Shown: positions 12,878-24,014 of the stretch, piece after piece
How positions within the stretch are numbered: the stretch's first letter is position 1
How the letters are laid out: every line of letters begins with the position of its first letter
DNA from: Acanthochlamys bracteata
Lineage: Eukaryota; Streptophyta; Magnoliopsida; Pandanales; Velloziaceae
Length of the DNA stretch: 64,000 bases
Assembly: GCA_019914995.1 (NCBI GenBank)
Contig: CM034140.1
Coordinates: forward strand, 5,766,001-5,830,000
Direction of reading: 5' to 3'
Translations under genes and position numbers: made by a program
Notes under the pieces: model-generated
Database searches by the model: none
What the model was told of the DNA's origin: nothing
The model's input: the letters and a program-made list of their open reading frames with translations, nothing else

Positions 12878-15199
12878 ATTCTTCTCTGTACACGGTGTTA
12901 TTGCGAGGGACGGGCTTCTGGAGAAGGGGTTGGAACGAGAGAGAGAAATTCGGAGGAATAAATAACGCCTGCTATCTTAACAAAAGTTTATTCCATAATA
13001 AGTTTGGAAATAAATTAAACTTAGTTAACTAATTTATTCCGTAATAAGTTACTTTTTAGTGAAACAAATTCAAATATTCACAAAACTATTCACAAATAAA
13101 ATCATATACAGTCAGTAATTATTATTCAAGATATTTACCATAAATTTTTTTAATCTTTTTTTAAGCATACACATTTCTTTTTACAATATCATTACTAGAT
13201 CCTAAATATTACTCTGACTCAATGGATGGCTACTTTTTAAGCCATTTTGATCAAATTATTTAGAATTAAAATATGCTTAGTGGGAAAATTTTGGAAGTAT
13301 TTATGAATTAGAATTCTTTTAAATTACAAGATATTTTAAATTTTTTTTTAAAATAAGCTTGATTAAAAATAAATATTTTATATATAAATATTTTATGATA
13401 TATAATTTTTTTATATTTTTAAATTTTTTAAAAATAATAAAATAGATTAGACGTGAGTTTGGTAAGTTCAAAATATGTTAAAATACTCTGTTCTAAACGT
13501 TAGCATATAAGCAGAGATAAATTCTGCAAATATTATTTAAAATATTTCGATTGTCATTATGTGATTATAAAGAGACGGCTATTTAAAATCAAGTACTTTT
13601 TAAAGTCATTAAGAGGACAAATTATGGGCAAGTGTTTCTATATCGAAAGAATCTCAAATATTTTTTATTTTGTATAAGAAATTCAAATAAAAATTTCACA
13701 TATTATGTATACATCGGTTGAATACCATAATCAAAGTCGTCAAATAAAAAAAAAAAGGAAATATATCATCTTGAACATAGTAGATATTAGGGGTTTAAAG
13801 TATATGATTATTGTATAATTCATAGGAACCGGAACTAAATCTACTAATTATTTAAATTAAATAACAATTATACCAATCTATTCTTTAGTGTTGACTTTGC
13901 AAAAAAATAAGTTTAACATTTTTAATTGAAAAAAATAAAAAATTATGTTTATAAAGATTCAACAATTTACACTTGTATTTCCCAAATTTTCAAATAAACT
14001 TTTAAATACTTCAAAATTTTATTTGAGAAATGTAAAAACTTTTTTAACATGAAAAGCAATAAAAAAAGTACTGCCAAAACATTGTCTAAAGTAAACATTG
14101 ATTGATAGATTAGAAGTAATTTTATCATAACGTAGTTTAGGTGTCACATTCCGCAAAACATAAAGAGGAGTGGAGTGGAAGAAGATTAGATCAAGAATTA
14201 GAAGTTATAATAAAAGTCTGATTTGTTATAAAAATAATGCAAGTACTCATGTTAAGCGAATGCCTAGAGCAAATCTTGATAAAATCAAACTTCCAATTAG
14301 GAAAATAATTTTATAGTATTATTAAATTATGTGGACTTGTGGTGTTTCACATAAAAACTGGAAATAAATTTATAGAAATTTTCAAAATAAATTTTATAGC
14401 TTATATATGATGACATAATAGAAAAGAATCATAAAAGTTCCACAAACTTCACCTTAGGAAAAAAAAAACTATCCTCCAAATTTCAAATATCTAATATCAT
14501 CCGTATAAATATCATCAATTACTTAAACTCAAATCAGAAAATCCATCTTCTTGAGATGTTGTATCTAGTAAGATCTACAGAAAAATCCTAATGGATTATC
14601 TACAGTGTTGCATCCGGACCACATGGCATCTTTCAAAATCAGCTTTTTATTATTAGCTATTTCTCATTCATTGATGGTCCCTATAGCCAGCGGAAAATCT
14701 ATTACTATAACAAGGTTCCGGAAAACTTATTTTGGCTCACAATGCTGTTATCAATGATGTGAAATGTGTTGCTAAGTTCAATTATGAGACGGTTTTAGAG
14801 TGCTTATAAAATAAATTTTTTAAAATATAAAAAAAGTTATTTTTTAATTTTATTTTGATAAACAAGTTTTATTATTTTGATCTCAAACAAAATAATAAAA
14901 ATAAATAATAAAAAAATCTTACTATGTAAAATTTTTTTATATTTTTTAAAATTTTAAATAAATTATGTATATTATTGTAAGAAATTTATTGAAAAATATA
15001 AAATAAAAAGTTGATAAAAAGCTTTTGTAGAATGGAACGCAAAATAATCTCTTCATCTTCTCTCTCTCTTAGCAAACTCAACCTAAGAATTGAAATATAC
15101 TATTCATTATTTTTTTTTTCAACCATTTGTGTTTTACAAGAACTAATCTAGAGGAAATTGAATGGGAGGGGTGAACAGCACTCGACGACTTGATACAAA
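12878..15199. other. Intergenic spacer upstream of the MRS2 gene
   Basis: Bases just above 12877 should carry the MRS2 promoter and 5' UTR, including a GAGAGAGA run near 12940. The rest is AT-rich DNA with a diverged foldback element near 13290-13480 and a better one at 14789-15042. No coding region was recognised. Confidence 0.6.
14789..15042. repeat. AT-rich foldback element
   Basis: The left end reads GGTTTTAGAGTGCTTATAAA and the right end contains AAAAAGCTTTTGTAG. The interior is the near-palindromic AT-rich core shared with 16536-16780, including TTATTATTTTGATCTCAAAC, which recurs at 16620 in altered form. Confidence 0.6.
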
Positions 15200-16435
15200 C
15201 ATAATTGTCAGATCTGAATCGGCACGTCCGAATTGACTCAATAATTATTGATTCGGAGTCTAAATCGATCCGAATCTACAAATAATTTATCTGTGCAATT
15301 GATCCATTGATCAGAATCGACCTAGATGGTTCGATATTAATCCATTGACCCAATTGTCCAGCTGAACCAGAGAAGATGTAAATAAAAAATAAAAAATAAA
15401 AAGAAACTTGCGGCTTGCTTTTCTCTCTAATGCAAAGTAAGTTTACGGCAGAACTGTCGGAGACATAGGAGTTAACAAAGCCAAACCTATTTATCGAAGT
15501 CGATTAACCGTAAAAAGTTAGAGATGAAGAAGGATGGACATGACGGAGTTGTGCATCAGTGTGAGCAAAAAAGCAAACTTTATGGCGGCACCAGCGACCG
15601 TCTTTACAAGGCATAGTGTTGTACTTAGCCGGGTGAAGCCAAACTTTTAAAACACTATGCGTGAGCATGTAGAGTTTGTGTATGGGTTGGAAGTCAACAT
15701 CAAGCAATAAGGTTTGTTTCTTCCGCTACTGCTACTTCTTCTGCATGATAAATGAATAAAATGAAACAAAAAGATGAATCAATCAAAGAAACAACTAGAA
15801 AACTAACTAATACTACAAAATTTGCAGAATTCAAAAGAGCTACATGCATGGATAGATGAGAGCATCAATCAATGAAGAGATTAGTGTTAAAAGAAAAACT
15901 GCAGAGAGAGAGAGATAAGGAAAAGGAAACGAAGCATAAAGTGTTGAAGTCTTAAAGAAAGAGAAAGACAGAGGGTTGTGTAGAACAACATAAAGATCGC
16001 GGATGTGTTTTCAGAAGTATAGTTGGTAGAACTGAATCAGACGTCGATCCGAAAAGTTATCCGGGTCAACATAGTGTTTGCAACGTTGACACATGTTTGA
16101 AAGACGATTTACTCCGACATCAATAATTAATATTTACAAATGATGCATAATAAATCTTTTTAGTATTATCGAATCCAAATATAAAGATAAACTATATTTT
16201 ATTTTTCAGTATAGGACTAATAGTAATTAATTTTGTATCAATACATCACCAATTAATTTTTTTTTATTTCATTCAATCCATATTGACCCGGGCTAGCGAA
16301 TCGCCCGAGTCGAAGTGGGTCGAGGTGGATTGATAGCATAATATTTTGTTTGTAATCCAGACCAATTTCTCTTCCGAATCAATAGTTTTTGGGTTGATCT
16401 AGACGGTCAAGATCTAATAACTATGTTGAGAAGCT
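15200..16435. mobile_element. Inverted-repeat element of the CGATTCGG-end family, carrying a CCCH zinc-finger gene fragment
   Basis: The left end begins CATAATTGTCAGATCTGAAT and about 45 bp further has ATTATTGATTCGG. The right end, complemented, begins CATAGTTATTAGATCTTGA and reaches CTATTGATTCGG at the same distance. The two ends are therefore long imperfect inverted repeats around 1.2 kb of DNA. Related ends bound the elements at 23050-24006 and 27702-29951. An additional end-like sequence (TATAGTTGGTAGAACTGAA) begins at about 16016, suggesting nesting or a hybrid. I see no convincing target-site duplication here. The interior includes a truncated CCCH zinc-finger coding fragment and a pyrimidine/purine-rich stretch resembling a plant 5' leader. 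Confidence 0.6.
15510..15653 (-). pseudogene. Fragment of a plant tandem CCCH zinc-finger protein (RR-TZF type)
   Basis: On the minus strand the frame reads [19 protein letters not shown] and continues with [17 protein letters not shown]. The spacing C-x5-C-x4-C-x3-H matches the second finger of plant arginine-rich tandem CCCH proteins, whose normal context is CWLHPARYRTQPCKDG. The upstream region that should hold the first finger and the arginine-rich domain is absent: residues before VLKV are unrelated. The C-terminal regulatory part is also missing. Intact family members are usually intronless and several hundred residues long, so this is a captured or dead fragment. It sits inside the inverted-repeat element 15200-16435. 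Confidence 0.8.
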
Positions 16436-16535
16436 TGCAATAATGCTATGCCATCCGATGTAGAGCCCAAGCACAAGCTTCCACCATGCTGACAACTATC
16501 CATCATATGTCAACTTTTGTCTTTCTTACTTAGCT

Positions 16536-16780
16536 GGGAGCGTTTAGGAGTGCTTTTGAAATAGAGTTTTTCTAAAATAAAGGATATTTTTGTTCTTTTT
16601 GAAAAAAGAGCTATACTTTTTTATCTCAAAAAAAAAATATTATGCAATAAAAAGATCTCGTTACATAGATTTTCTAAAATTTTAAATAATTTTTTTAGAT
16701 ACTTATAAAAGGTGTATTGAAAAATATGAATTGAAAAATTAAAAAACTACTTTTGAGATAAGCAATGCCAAACGCCCTCC
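16536..16780. repeat. AT-rich foldback (MITE-like) element, best-preserved ends of the family
   Basis: The left end reads GGGAGCGTTTAGGAGTGCTT. The right end, complemented, reads GGAGGGCGTTTGGCATTGCTT. These are clear imperfect terminal inverted repeats enclosing about 200 bp of nearly self-complementary AT-rich sequence. No coding capacity. A second diverged copy follows at about 16862-17106, whose right end, complemented, reads GGCGTGTTTGGCAACGCTTA. No target duplication of 8 or 3 bp is obvious, so the superfamily is unassigned. Confidence 0.75.
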
Positions 16781-17106
16781 TCTCTCATTTATTTTCTTTT
16801 CTTACTTTAATGTTTCTTTAAAAACACGTAGAGATTAATTTATAATAATTCTAACATTACATTAAGGTATTTATTTTGAAATATATTTTTCTAAAACAAA
16901 AGGCATTTTTATTTTATTTCGACGAACGAGCTTTATTACTTTTATGTAAAGGTTAATAAAAATAATCAACAAGAACTTATTAAAATTTTTTATATTTTTT
17001 AAATTTTAATATAAATTTTGTAAAATATTGTAAAATATTTATTGAAAAACGTAAGCTAAAAAGTTTGATAAGTTGCGTTCCGCGTAAGCGTTGCCAAACA
17101 CGCCAT

Positions 17107-19051
17107 AATATAAATGTTGGCATTTGTTTTTATCTTCATGCTTCGAAGTGGGGATTACTAGGTAACAATAACCGATGAAATTTGAAGAAATAAAGAATAA
17201 TTCAAAACTACGTTTGGAAACTCCTTCTCACGCACCGACATCGGTACCGGCTCAATATTGGTGCCAACATGCTGAGCTTATTGTCCCCCGCTAGTTAACT
17301 ATAGGGTCGGGTCTCTATACGAAATTAATTAGCCAACCTCTTAAGAGTTAGCATTCTCTACTTAATAAGTATACTCATTGCATCACCTAATCAATGTGGG
17401 AGTATTAAAGAACGTGATCTATTAAGTCTACAAAGTCATGCTCTATTTGGCCTAATGCAAGGCGAATTATTGGAGCACTTTCAAGTTAGTTAGCTTATTT
17501 TGCACTTTGACATCATCACAAACCTCTACGCTATTAATCCGCCCTAACTTATCAAACTAGTTCGTCTTTTATTTGGGCCCACCAAACTCTATACGCTATT
17601 AATCCGAATTTAGCCTAACTTGAAGGCCTAACATTAACAACAACTGATGAGATTTGAAGTGAAATAAAGAGAAGAACTCAAAACAAATATTTGTACAAAA
17701 CTTTTTATAGGAGACTCACATCTACAAAACTGAAACATGCCAACTCATATGTAAAGTACAAATATGGACAAGTCGTGCCGAACTGGTCCGACCCGCTCGG
17801 ACCAAATAAACAAACTGGGTTGGGTCGGCTCCACCCTCTTCCCACATTCGACAACCCCGTCCGATTACAATTTTTATGATCCGATCAGATCCGTTATCCA
17901 TTTTATTTTATTTAATAAATAAATAATAAAAATTTAAAATAATTTATAAAATTATAATTAATATAAAATAAATAATAAATATTTTTAACTATAAAAATAT
18001 TTTTTATTATTTAAAAATATTTATTATTTATTTGATTAATTATTAATATTAATTATATCAATGGATCGTCATGCACTGATCAGTGCGTACAGTATCTAGA
18101 CAAACAGGGCAACAATTTTGACACGTACTACCAATTGGACCGGATGGGCAAAACTCCAGAACGTGTGACTGGGCCGCAGCCGGCTGTTTAGTTTGGCAAG
18201 AATTTGCAACTCTACTCATATGTTGTCGAAAAGAACTATTTTTCGTTCCAAGGTAATACAAGAATAGTGCTATACGATTATTAGCGTCATGATTTAACTC
18301 ATAATTGAAATTTCACATATTTATTGGAGAAACTTTTTATTTTAAAACAAAATAATAAATTGATTAGATTCATATTTTAAAAGCAACCACTACTATTATC
18401 AGTACAATTTCACTAGCGAGGAATATCAGTACAGATAATAAAACTCAGTAACTAAGTTTTACGAATCTCTATACCCGTCTATCTATCTATGTACAAAACA
18501 ACTAAAAAATGCTAAAAACATATCTAACGTACAGTCTCAAACATTTTAATATTTTTACGAAAGAATAAAACAAGAATGCCAGAATAATGAATATTCCAGT
18601 CTAGAGGGACCCGTTTGACAACCCATCGCCTGTCAAAATGGAAAAAATTATTGCAAATAGAAAAAAAATCTCAATCCTTTTCCAAGGAGAATCTTCTTAT
18701 CTTTTTCTCTCCCAGTCACGATTCCATGTTCTCAATTAATTGACAGCAATGGCTCTGAACTCTAGCCATCAACACCGGTCGTCGCAATCAAATCGATCGC
18801 CATCTCCACCACTATACCTAACCACTATCGTCAAGATCTTTTATCTTGAGTGAAGTAATCACGCAAAATTTTGATCATTTGTCAAAGAAAATTTTTTTTC
18901 TTCCTTTGAGCCTTTTGATTTTCGAAGGGAGTAGTGGGTGGGCTAGCGGTCCGTGCAAGGCATGCCAACGCGGTTCATTGGTTCATCCCTTGCCGAGGAT
19001 TGAAGCTGCATTCCAAATGGATTGATGGCAGCGATTTGGTGATATGGCTAC
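17107..19051. other. Intergenic spacer with degenerate repeats, downstream of the choline-transporter-like gene
   Basis: Two related segments flank about 470 bp: CCGATGAAATTTGAAGAAAT near 17170 and CTGATGAGATTTGAAGTGAA near 17643. The short unit ACGCTATTAATCCG occurs twice between them, near 17528 and 17591. This looks like a remnant of a repetitive element that I cannot classify. Bases 17765-17890 are rich in CCGACCCG-type motifs. From about 17890 to 18060 the sequence is simple AT. The part nearest 19051 should hold the 3' UTR of the neighbouring gene. Confidence 0.5.
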
Positions 19052-20913
19052 TCATCGGCGAGGGAAGCGAGGGGTTGGAACGTTGACGTCTCGTCCCGTC
19101 TGTATCATCCTGAGACGATCGGGGATTGTTGAATCGAACAGTCTGCTTGTTGGATTCTCCGCATAGCAAACGTAGTAGCAACCGATGCATGCCTGCGGCA
19201 ATGCCATCCCAATCCTTGTCTGCGCATAAGAATGAACAACCATTTTATTGCACATCAATCAATTGAACTAAATCGAACAAGCGACTAAATTGAATCGAAA
19301 ATGAAGTGATTTTCTACCATTAGATAGCCGACGAAGAAGGCGAGAAGTGAGACGGTGGCGGTGTAGTGTTTGTGGGCGACGAAGGTCCAGGAAGCCGCCA
19401 GGATCACGCAGAGTGCGCCGCTGGTGACTCCTGTGAGGAAGCAAACGGAGCTAGTGATGTCCGAGTCCACCAGCTGCTCCATCCCCTGTATAGACTCGAA
19501 CAACCCCCAAGTGCTCTGCGACGCCACCACGAATCCTCTACCGTATGCTGCAATCTGTGATCAGTCATTAGTTGCTATCAAACATTGTGTCTACGACATG
19601 AATCATTGGTTTAAAATAGAAGAAATTTGGTTGTACATGGACGAAAGCCCAGCTGTTGCCATAGCGGAAGATGCCTTCCATGACGCGGAGACAGCAATGT
19701 GCGCAGGAGAACATAAACTCGTCCTCGCCGCCGAGCAAATTGAGCACTCTTGCAATGATCCGGAGCGCCTCAATGGTCGGAACGAACAGAGATCCGAGGG
19801 AGGCGCTGCCGAGGTTGACGGTCATTGCTCGCTGGAAGGCAAACTGTGTGCTGCTCTGCATGCCTCTCAGGTAGTACAATGAGATCACACGGCTGATGGT
19901 GATGTTCGCTACATTGCGCATGACCTCCGCTGTCCACATCAGGCTGAGAATAAGCGCGATTATTGTGAGCGGCGGGTAATAAAAATTAAGCGCGCCGATA
20001 GACGCGAAACACCAGAAGGAAATCCAAAGAAAGCCCGCGCCAAGCATCAGGTACGCCGGGACGTCAAGGTCGCGGAATTTAACTGTCGGCTGGAGTGCTC
20101 GACAGAATACTTTGACGGTGAACGGCAAACGCCGAGTGACCCAACAAGCATAGAGCCCGGTACCAATAGAGAACAGAATCAGCGCAACCCCGATAAGAAT
20201 CGTGGCCGGAAGAGAGAAGCTGAGGAGCATGATGCCAGCAGACATAGTGATACCAAAGCTTGACCAGAGGATGAACCAGACCATAAATCCTGGCCACGCC
20301 CGCACTGCCCGCTGCCACGCGAAGGCAAGAATTACGCTGAGAACGGAGGCGGCTTCGATCGGTGGCAGCCAGTGCCGGAGAATCCGACGCTCCCTTCTAA
20401 CTCTGCCGGGGTGCTTCCTGTCTAGCAAACCTTGAACAGCTTTGTAGCTGAAGAAAGACAGAGCAGTTGCGACCACCAAAATATGCAAAATAAACAACAG
20501 CAGGGATATCCTGTTGGTGAAATTCTTGGAGTTGAGCGATCCCATTGAACCCTGCAGGCCATTGCAATCCACCATTAATGGATAAAAATTAATCTCCCAA
20601 TTTCAAAAAACTAAATGATCACCTGAGGAGGAATTGGAGTCGGAGTGGGGCGGAAGGAGTCAACAGGAGGAGGAACGATATGAATAGGAGCAACGGGAGG
20701 TTGCGCCCGCAATCGAGAAACCGTCACCGACTCCGGCGAATCAACAACTACAACAAGCTTCTCATCTTCCCCCTTCTTCTCTTGCTCGTCGCCACCTTCA
20801 ACTGCAGAACTCTCCTCCTTCGTTAAATCTTCATTATTGCCATCGCCGTCTTCTTTCTGGTCTCTATCGACCTTATTGTTGCTCCCTTCTTTCTCGACTC
20901 GATTTCCCACCAT
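19052..20913 (-). CDS. Choline transporter-like (CTL / PNS1) multipass membrane protein (four exons, 536 aa)
   Basis: Members of the CTL/PNS1 family are multipass membrane proteins; some animal members move choline, and the plant role is less defined. Exons on the minus strand are 20913-20623, 20551-19637, 19554-19318 and 19219-19052. All introns are GT-AG, all exons end in phase 0, and the total is 1611 bp including the stop. Exon 1 encodes a hydrophilic acidic N-terminus of about 97 residues ending in a Pro-rich segment. Exon 2 encodes several hydrophobic spans and the family signature around LMWTAEVMRNVANITISR and YYLRG. It ends at RYGNSWAFVH, continued by IAAYGRGFVVASQSTW in exon 3. Exon 4 gives the conserved end ALPQACIGCYYVCYAENP and a short polar tail. 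The 82-bp intron 2 is placed by the in-frame continuation. Family membership is firm; substrate is not shown by sequence. Confidence 0.93.
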
Positions 20914-23049
20914 TCTTCACTTCAAAGCTGAATCAACGAAAATGGATTCCAATGAAACCGACTGATTGATTGATTATTTGAGACTAGTATCTATTGTGGC
21001 GGCTTGATGGATTGATATGGAAGACTGAAAGAAGACCAGCAGCAGCTTATCATAGAAAGCAGAAGCATTGATAGAAAGATGGTTGTTATTGCTTAATCTT
21101 ACCGTAGAGTGTGTGAATCACATGCTCCGTATAGCTTGCTTTCTATTTCCTACTCAGAATGTTAGTGGGTCCTGCAGTAGGAAGAAGCCGGGACTCATCA
21201 CGTGGGTTTTCTTTCCGTTCTTTATTTCTTCTTAACTTCCGTGCACTCTTTAAAATTTTCGACCGGTCTTAAACGAAGGAAAAATACTAAAAACAAGGGC
21301 AAATTGAATTGAGTGAATTAGCAAATGTTGTTTGGTGTTACCGCCGGTGAGACTTAGTCTTTCGGAATTCTATTTATTAATTAATTAATTAATTAAATGA
21401 AAATGGACATGACGCAAACGGTAGACATCCTTGGTGTATGGATAATTAAAATATAATAGAAGGCGTACGGTATCTGCATGGTTTCATGCACAGAGCACAA
21501 AAAGATGGCTTTGTATTTGTTTGGAAAGAAAAGTCGGAAACGGAAAGTATATTTATAGCGGTTTTAGAAAGAATTTTTTCTAAATAAAAATTATTTAAAG
21601 TTAAAGAATAAATTTTATTTTTACTTTTAAAATTGGTCTGATTGTGTGCTTCTTTAAAAATAATTATTATATTTCTTTATATAATTAAAATAAATTAAAA
21701 TTTTTTTATTAAAATAAGTGAGCTGGAAGGACATAAAGAATACAACCACAATAAATAACTACTTTAATGTTCAAAGTGAAATATTATGAAAGTTTTATTT
21801 AAGAATACTGAAAAGGATTAGATAATAAAAAGAAGATGCAAAAAATCAATAATGGAGCAAAATATATGTCCCTTGATTTTAAATTTAAAAATTTTGATCA
21901 AACTATATTGTCATCAATAATTATATAACAAATAAGTACGAATCATAGATAAATTTTCTTACATGAATAATTGAATATCCAAAGAATCTCTCTAAGCTTT
22001 TATTTAATCTAATTGTTATTAAAAGAGAATACAAGAAAATGAATACAGTCAATTATCTTTGTGAAGCTTTTAACAAAAATTAATTAGGTCTTAAAGTTTC
22101 GACAGCGTCTTTCACTCATCAATCGAACGATTTACTTTTAATAAACTTTTTGAATCTGTGCTGTAATAGTGATTTTGAATTTTTGACAACTAATTTGAAA
22201 GTTGAAATTAATTTTATTAAAAAGTTACTACTTCATTAATTTAGCTCATTCAATTGAAACTTCTTTGGATCGGTTCCATTTTTAAGCGTTAGACAATTAT
22301 GTACTCTCTTTCTCATAATTATCAATATATACCATTGTATATAAATTTAGATATACATAGCACAAACACGATTTAAAAAAATATCAAATATAAAACAATA
22401 GAGGGACGTTCAAAGTGTTTACAATATATAATATTTTAAAATAAAAACTATTAGAATAAATTTTTATTTGAATTCTTTAAAAGAAATAAGCTTAATTTTT
22501 TAAAATAATAAAAATTATACATATAAAAATTACAAATATAATTTATTAATATTTTCTAATATTTTAAAACTTTCTACTATATTTATAAAAATTGCTTTAA
22601 AAATTATAAAAATTTTATTTAGAATAATAAATTCTTAAAAAATAATACCAAACTTTCCTTAAAATCAACATTATAAACGACATCTTAATCTTACCATCTC
22701 TATCCTCCTCGTCTCTTACTTGGCGCCTTTATCTCGTGTCCCGTAAAACTCAAACTCTTCCGCCTTTCAGTTATTTACGAGTGGCAATAACTTGATACAG
22801 GTGTTATTAATTTCTTACCATTAATAAATCTTACAGTTTATTACTAACTCTATATCCATAAATGACTCATTGGTAATATTTCTTACCATCAACACAAAGC
22901 AAACTAGTTTATACTAAACCACAATCAAAATATTTATCTCAATTTAGTGAGGTTCGCTATATAGATGTATTTCTTTCTTTCATTCAATTAAACATCAGAC
23001 CTACCGAAAAATCTAATTTCTGTAAAGATTTTTTATAACTCCTAAAGTC
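20914..23049. other. Spacer upstream of the choline-transporter-like gene
   Basis: Roughly the first 200 bases should hold its 5' UTR and promoter. A tetranucleotide run TTAATTAATTAATTAATTAA lies near 21374-21396. Foldback elements of the AT-rich family are seen at about 21505-21720 (eroded) and 22401-22660. Nothing coding was recognised. Confidence 0.6.
22401..22660. repeat. AT-rich foldback element
   Basis: The left end reads GAGGGACGTTCAAAGTGTTT and the right end, complemented, reads AAGGAAAGTTTGGTATTATT. The interior is AT-rich and self-complementary like the other copies in this window. Confidence 0.5.
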
Positions 23050-24006
23050 CATTGTTGGCAGAACTATACCGGACCGTCGATTCAACATAAAAACAATCAA
23101 TTCGGTCGGTAAATCGGTCTGAATTTATAAATAAACCGTTTATATATTTGACCCGTCTCGATCCGGACGATCCATCCACCCAGATCAATTCAGGGTATTT
23201 AGAAAAAAAAAATTGCTCATATGCGGTCGTTCTTTACTCATACTATGCTCCACCGCTATTACTATTGAAGCTACTTGGACTGCTCGAGCTTCGCCATTGC
23301 CATAGAAGCAGACCTAGGTGTTGAAGCCATCGGCTTTGTAGCCGATCGCCTTGTAGTACTCCGACTCTACCACCCACAGCGGGTAGCTAAAGAACTCCCG
23401 AACTCTGCCTCGAGATTCGCACTTGCGATGGATTTATGCTATCTTGCTTGTCATCATGGTATGCAGCTGAAGAAGAAGAAGACGAAGAAGAATACGAGAG
23501 ACGCGATGAAACAGAAATTAGGGGATCGTAGTCGTCGCGCCACAGTAGGAGAATCATCAACGAAGCTTCAACAGAGGAAGTAGGCTATATTGCGGTGAGG
23601 AGATGTTTTAGAGATTTGGAAGCTATAGAGCTAGAGCTCAATATCGTAGCTACTGCTTCTTCACTTCTTCGGCCTCGATAGCGCATGACTTATTCTTCTG
23701 AATCTTCTTCTTGTGTTCCGGCAGCTACATAGGGAACGAATTGAAGATCTTGCACGGAGGGAAGAAAGAAGAAGATTGAGAGTCTGTGCGAGGATAGGGA
23801 GATGTACAGGTCTACCCACCATTAAAGAATTGAATGAAATATAAATAATAATAATTTATTCAAAGCTGCACTCAGTATTGAAGCATCCAATGAACGAACA
23901 ATGAAGCATAGAATGAAGCAAAAATGTTGACCTGCCGAGTCAAACCGCGACCCATAGACCTGAATAAATTTTCGGATTGACGTCCTGTTCGATTCTGCCA
24001 ACTATA
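23050..24006. mobile_element. Inverted-repeat DNA transposon (CGATTCGG-end family) with an 8-bp target duplication
   Basis: The left end reads CATTGTTGGCAGAACTATAC followed by CGGACCGTCGATTC. The right end, complemented, reads TATAGTTGGCAGAATCGAAC followed by AGGACGTCAATCC. These are imperfect inverted repeats of about 35-40 bp. The element is flanked by an exact 8-bp direct repeat, CTAAAGTC, at 23042-23049 and 24007-24014. That is the size expected for hAT (8 bp) and close to Mutator-like (8-9 bp) elements. The 957-bp interior has a 102-codon open frame at 23275-23583 on the plus strand with no recognisable family. I see no transposase, so the element is non-autonomous. Confidence 0.8.
23275..23583 (+). 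CDS. Unrecognised 102-codon open frame inside the inverted-repeat element
   Basis: The frame begins with MDCSSFAIAIEADLGVEAIG and has a Lys-rich stretch near residues 66-72. It shows no motif I recognise, no signal peptide and no membrane span. It lies wholly inside the transposon-like element 23050-24006. It may be a captured host fragment or chance open frame; the local GC content is higher than the AT-rich surroundings, which lengthens open frames. I do not consider expression likely. Confidence 0.2.
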   Translation: MDCSSFAIAIEADLGVEAIGFVADRLVVLRLYHPQRVAKELPNSASRFALAMDLCYLACHHGMQLKKKKTKKNTRDAMKQKLGDRSRRATVGESSTKLQQRK

Positions 24007-24014
24007 CTAAAGTC

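Noticed and set aside
12714..12965. Plus-strand 83-codon frame with an Ala-rich segment
   Set aside because: It is the complement of MRS2 exon 1; the Ala run mirrors GC-rich codons of that exon.
19370..19882. 170-codon plus-strand open frame
   Set aside because: It is antisense to exons 2 and 3 of the choline-transporter-like gene, whose protein is well conserved on the minus strand.
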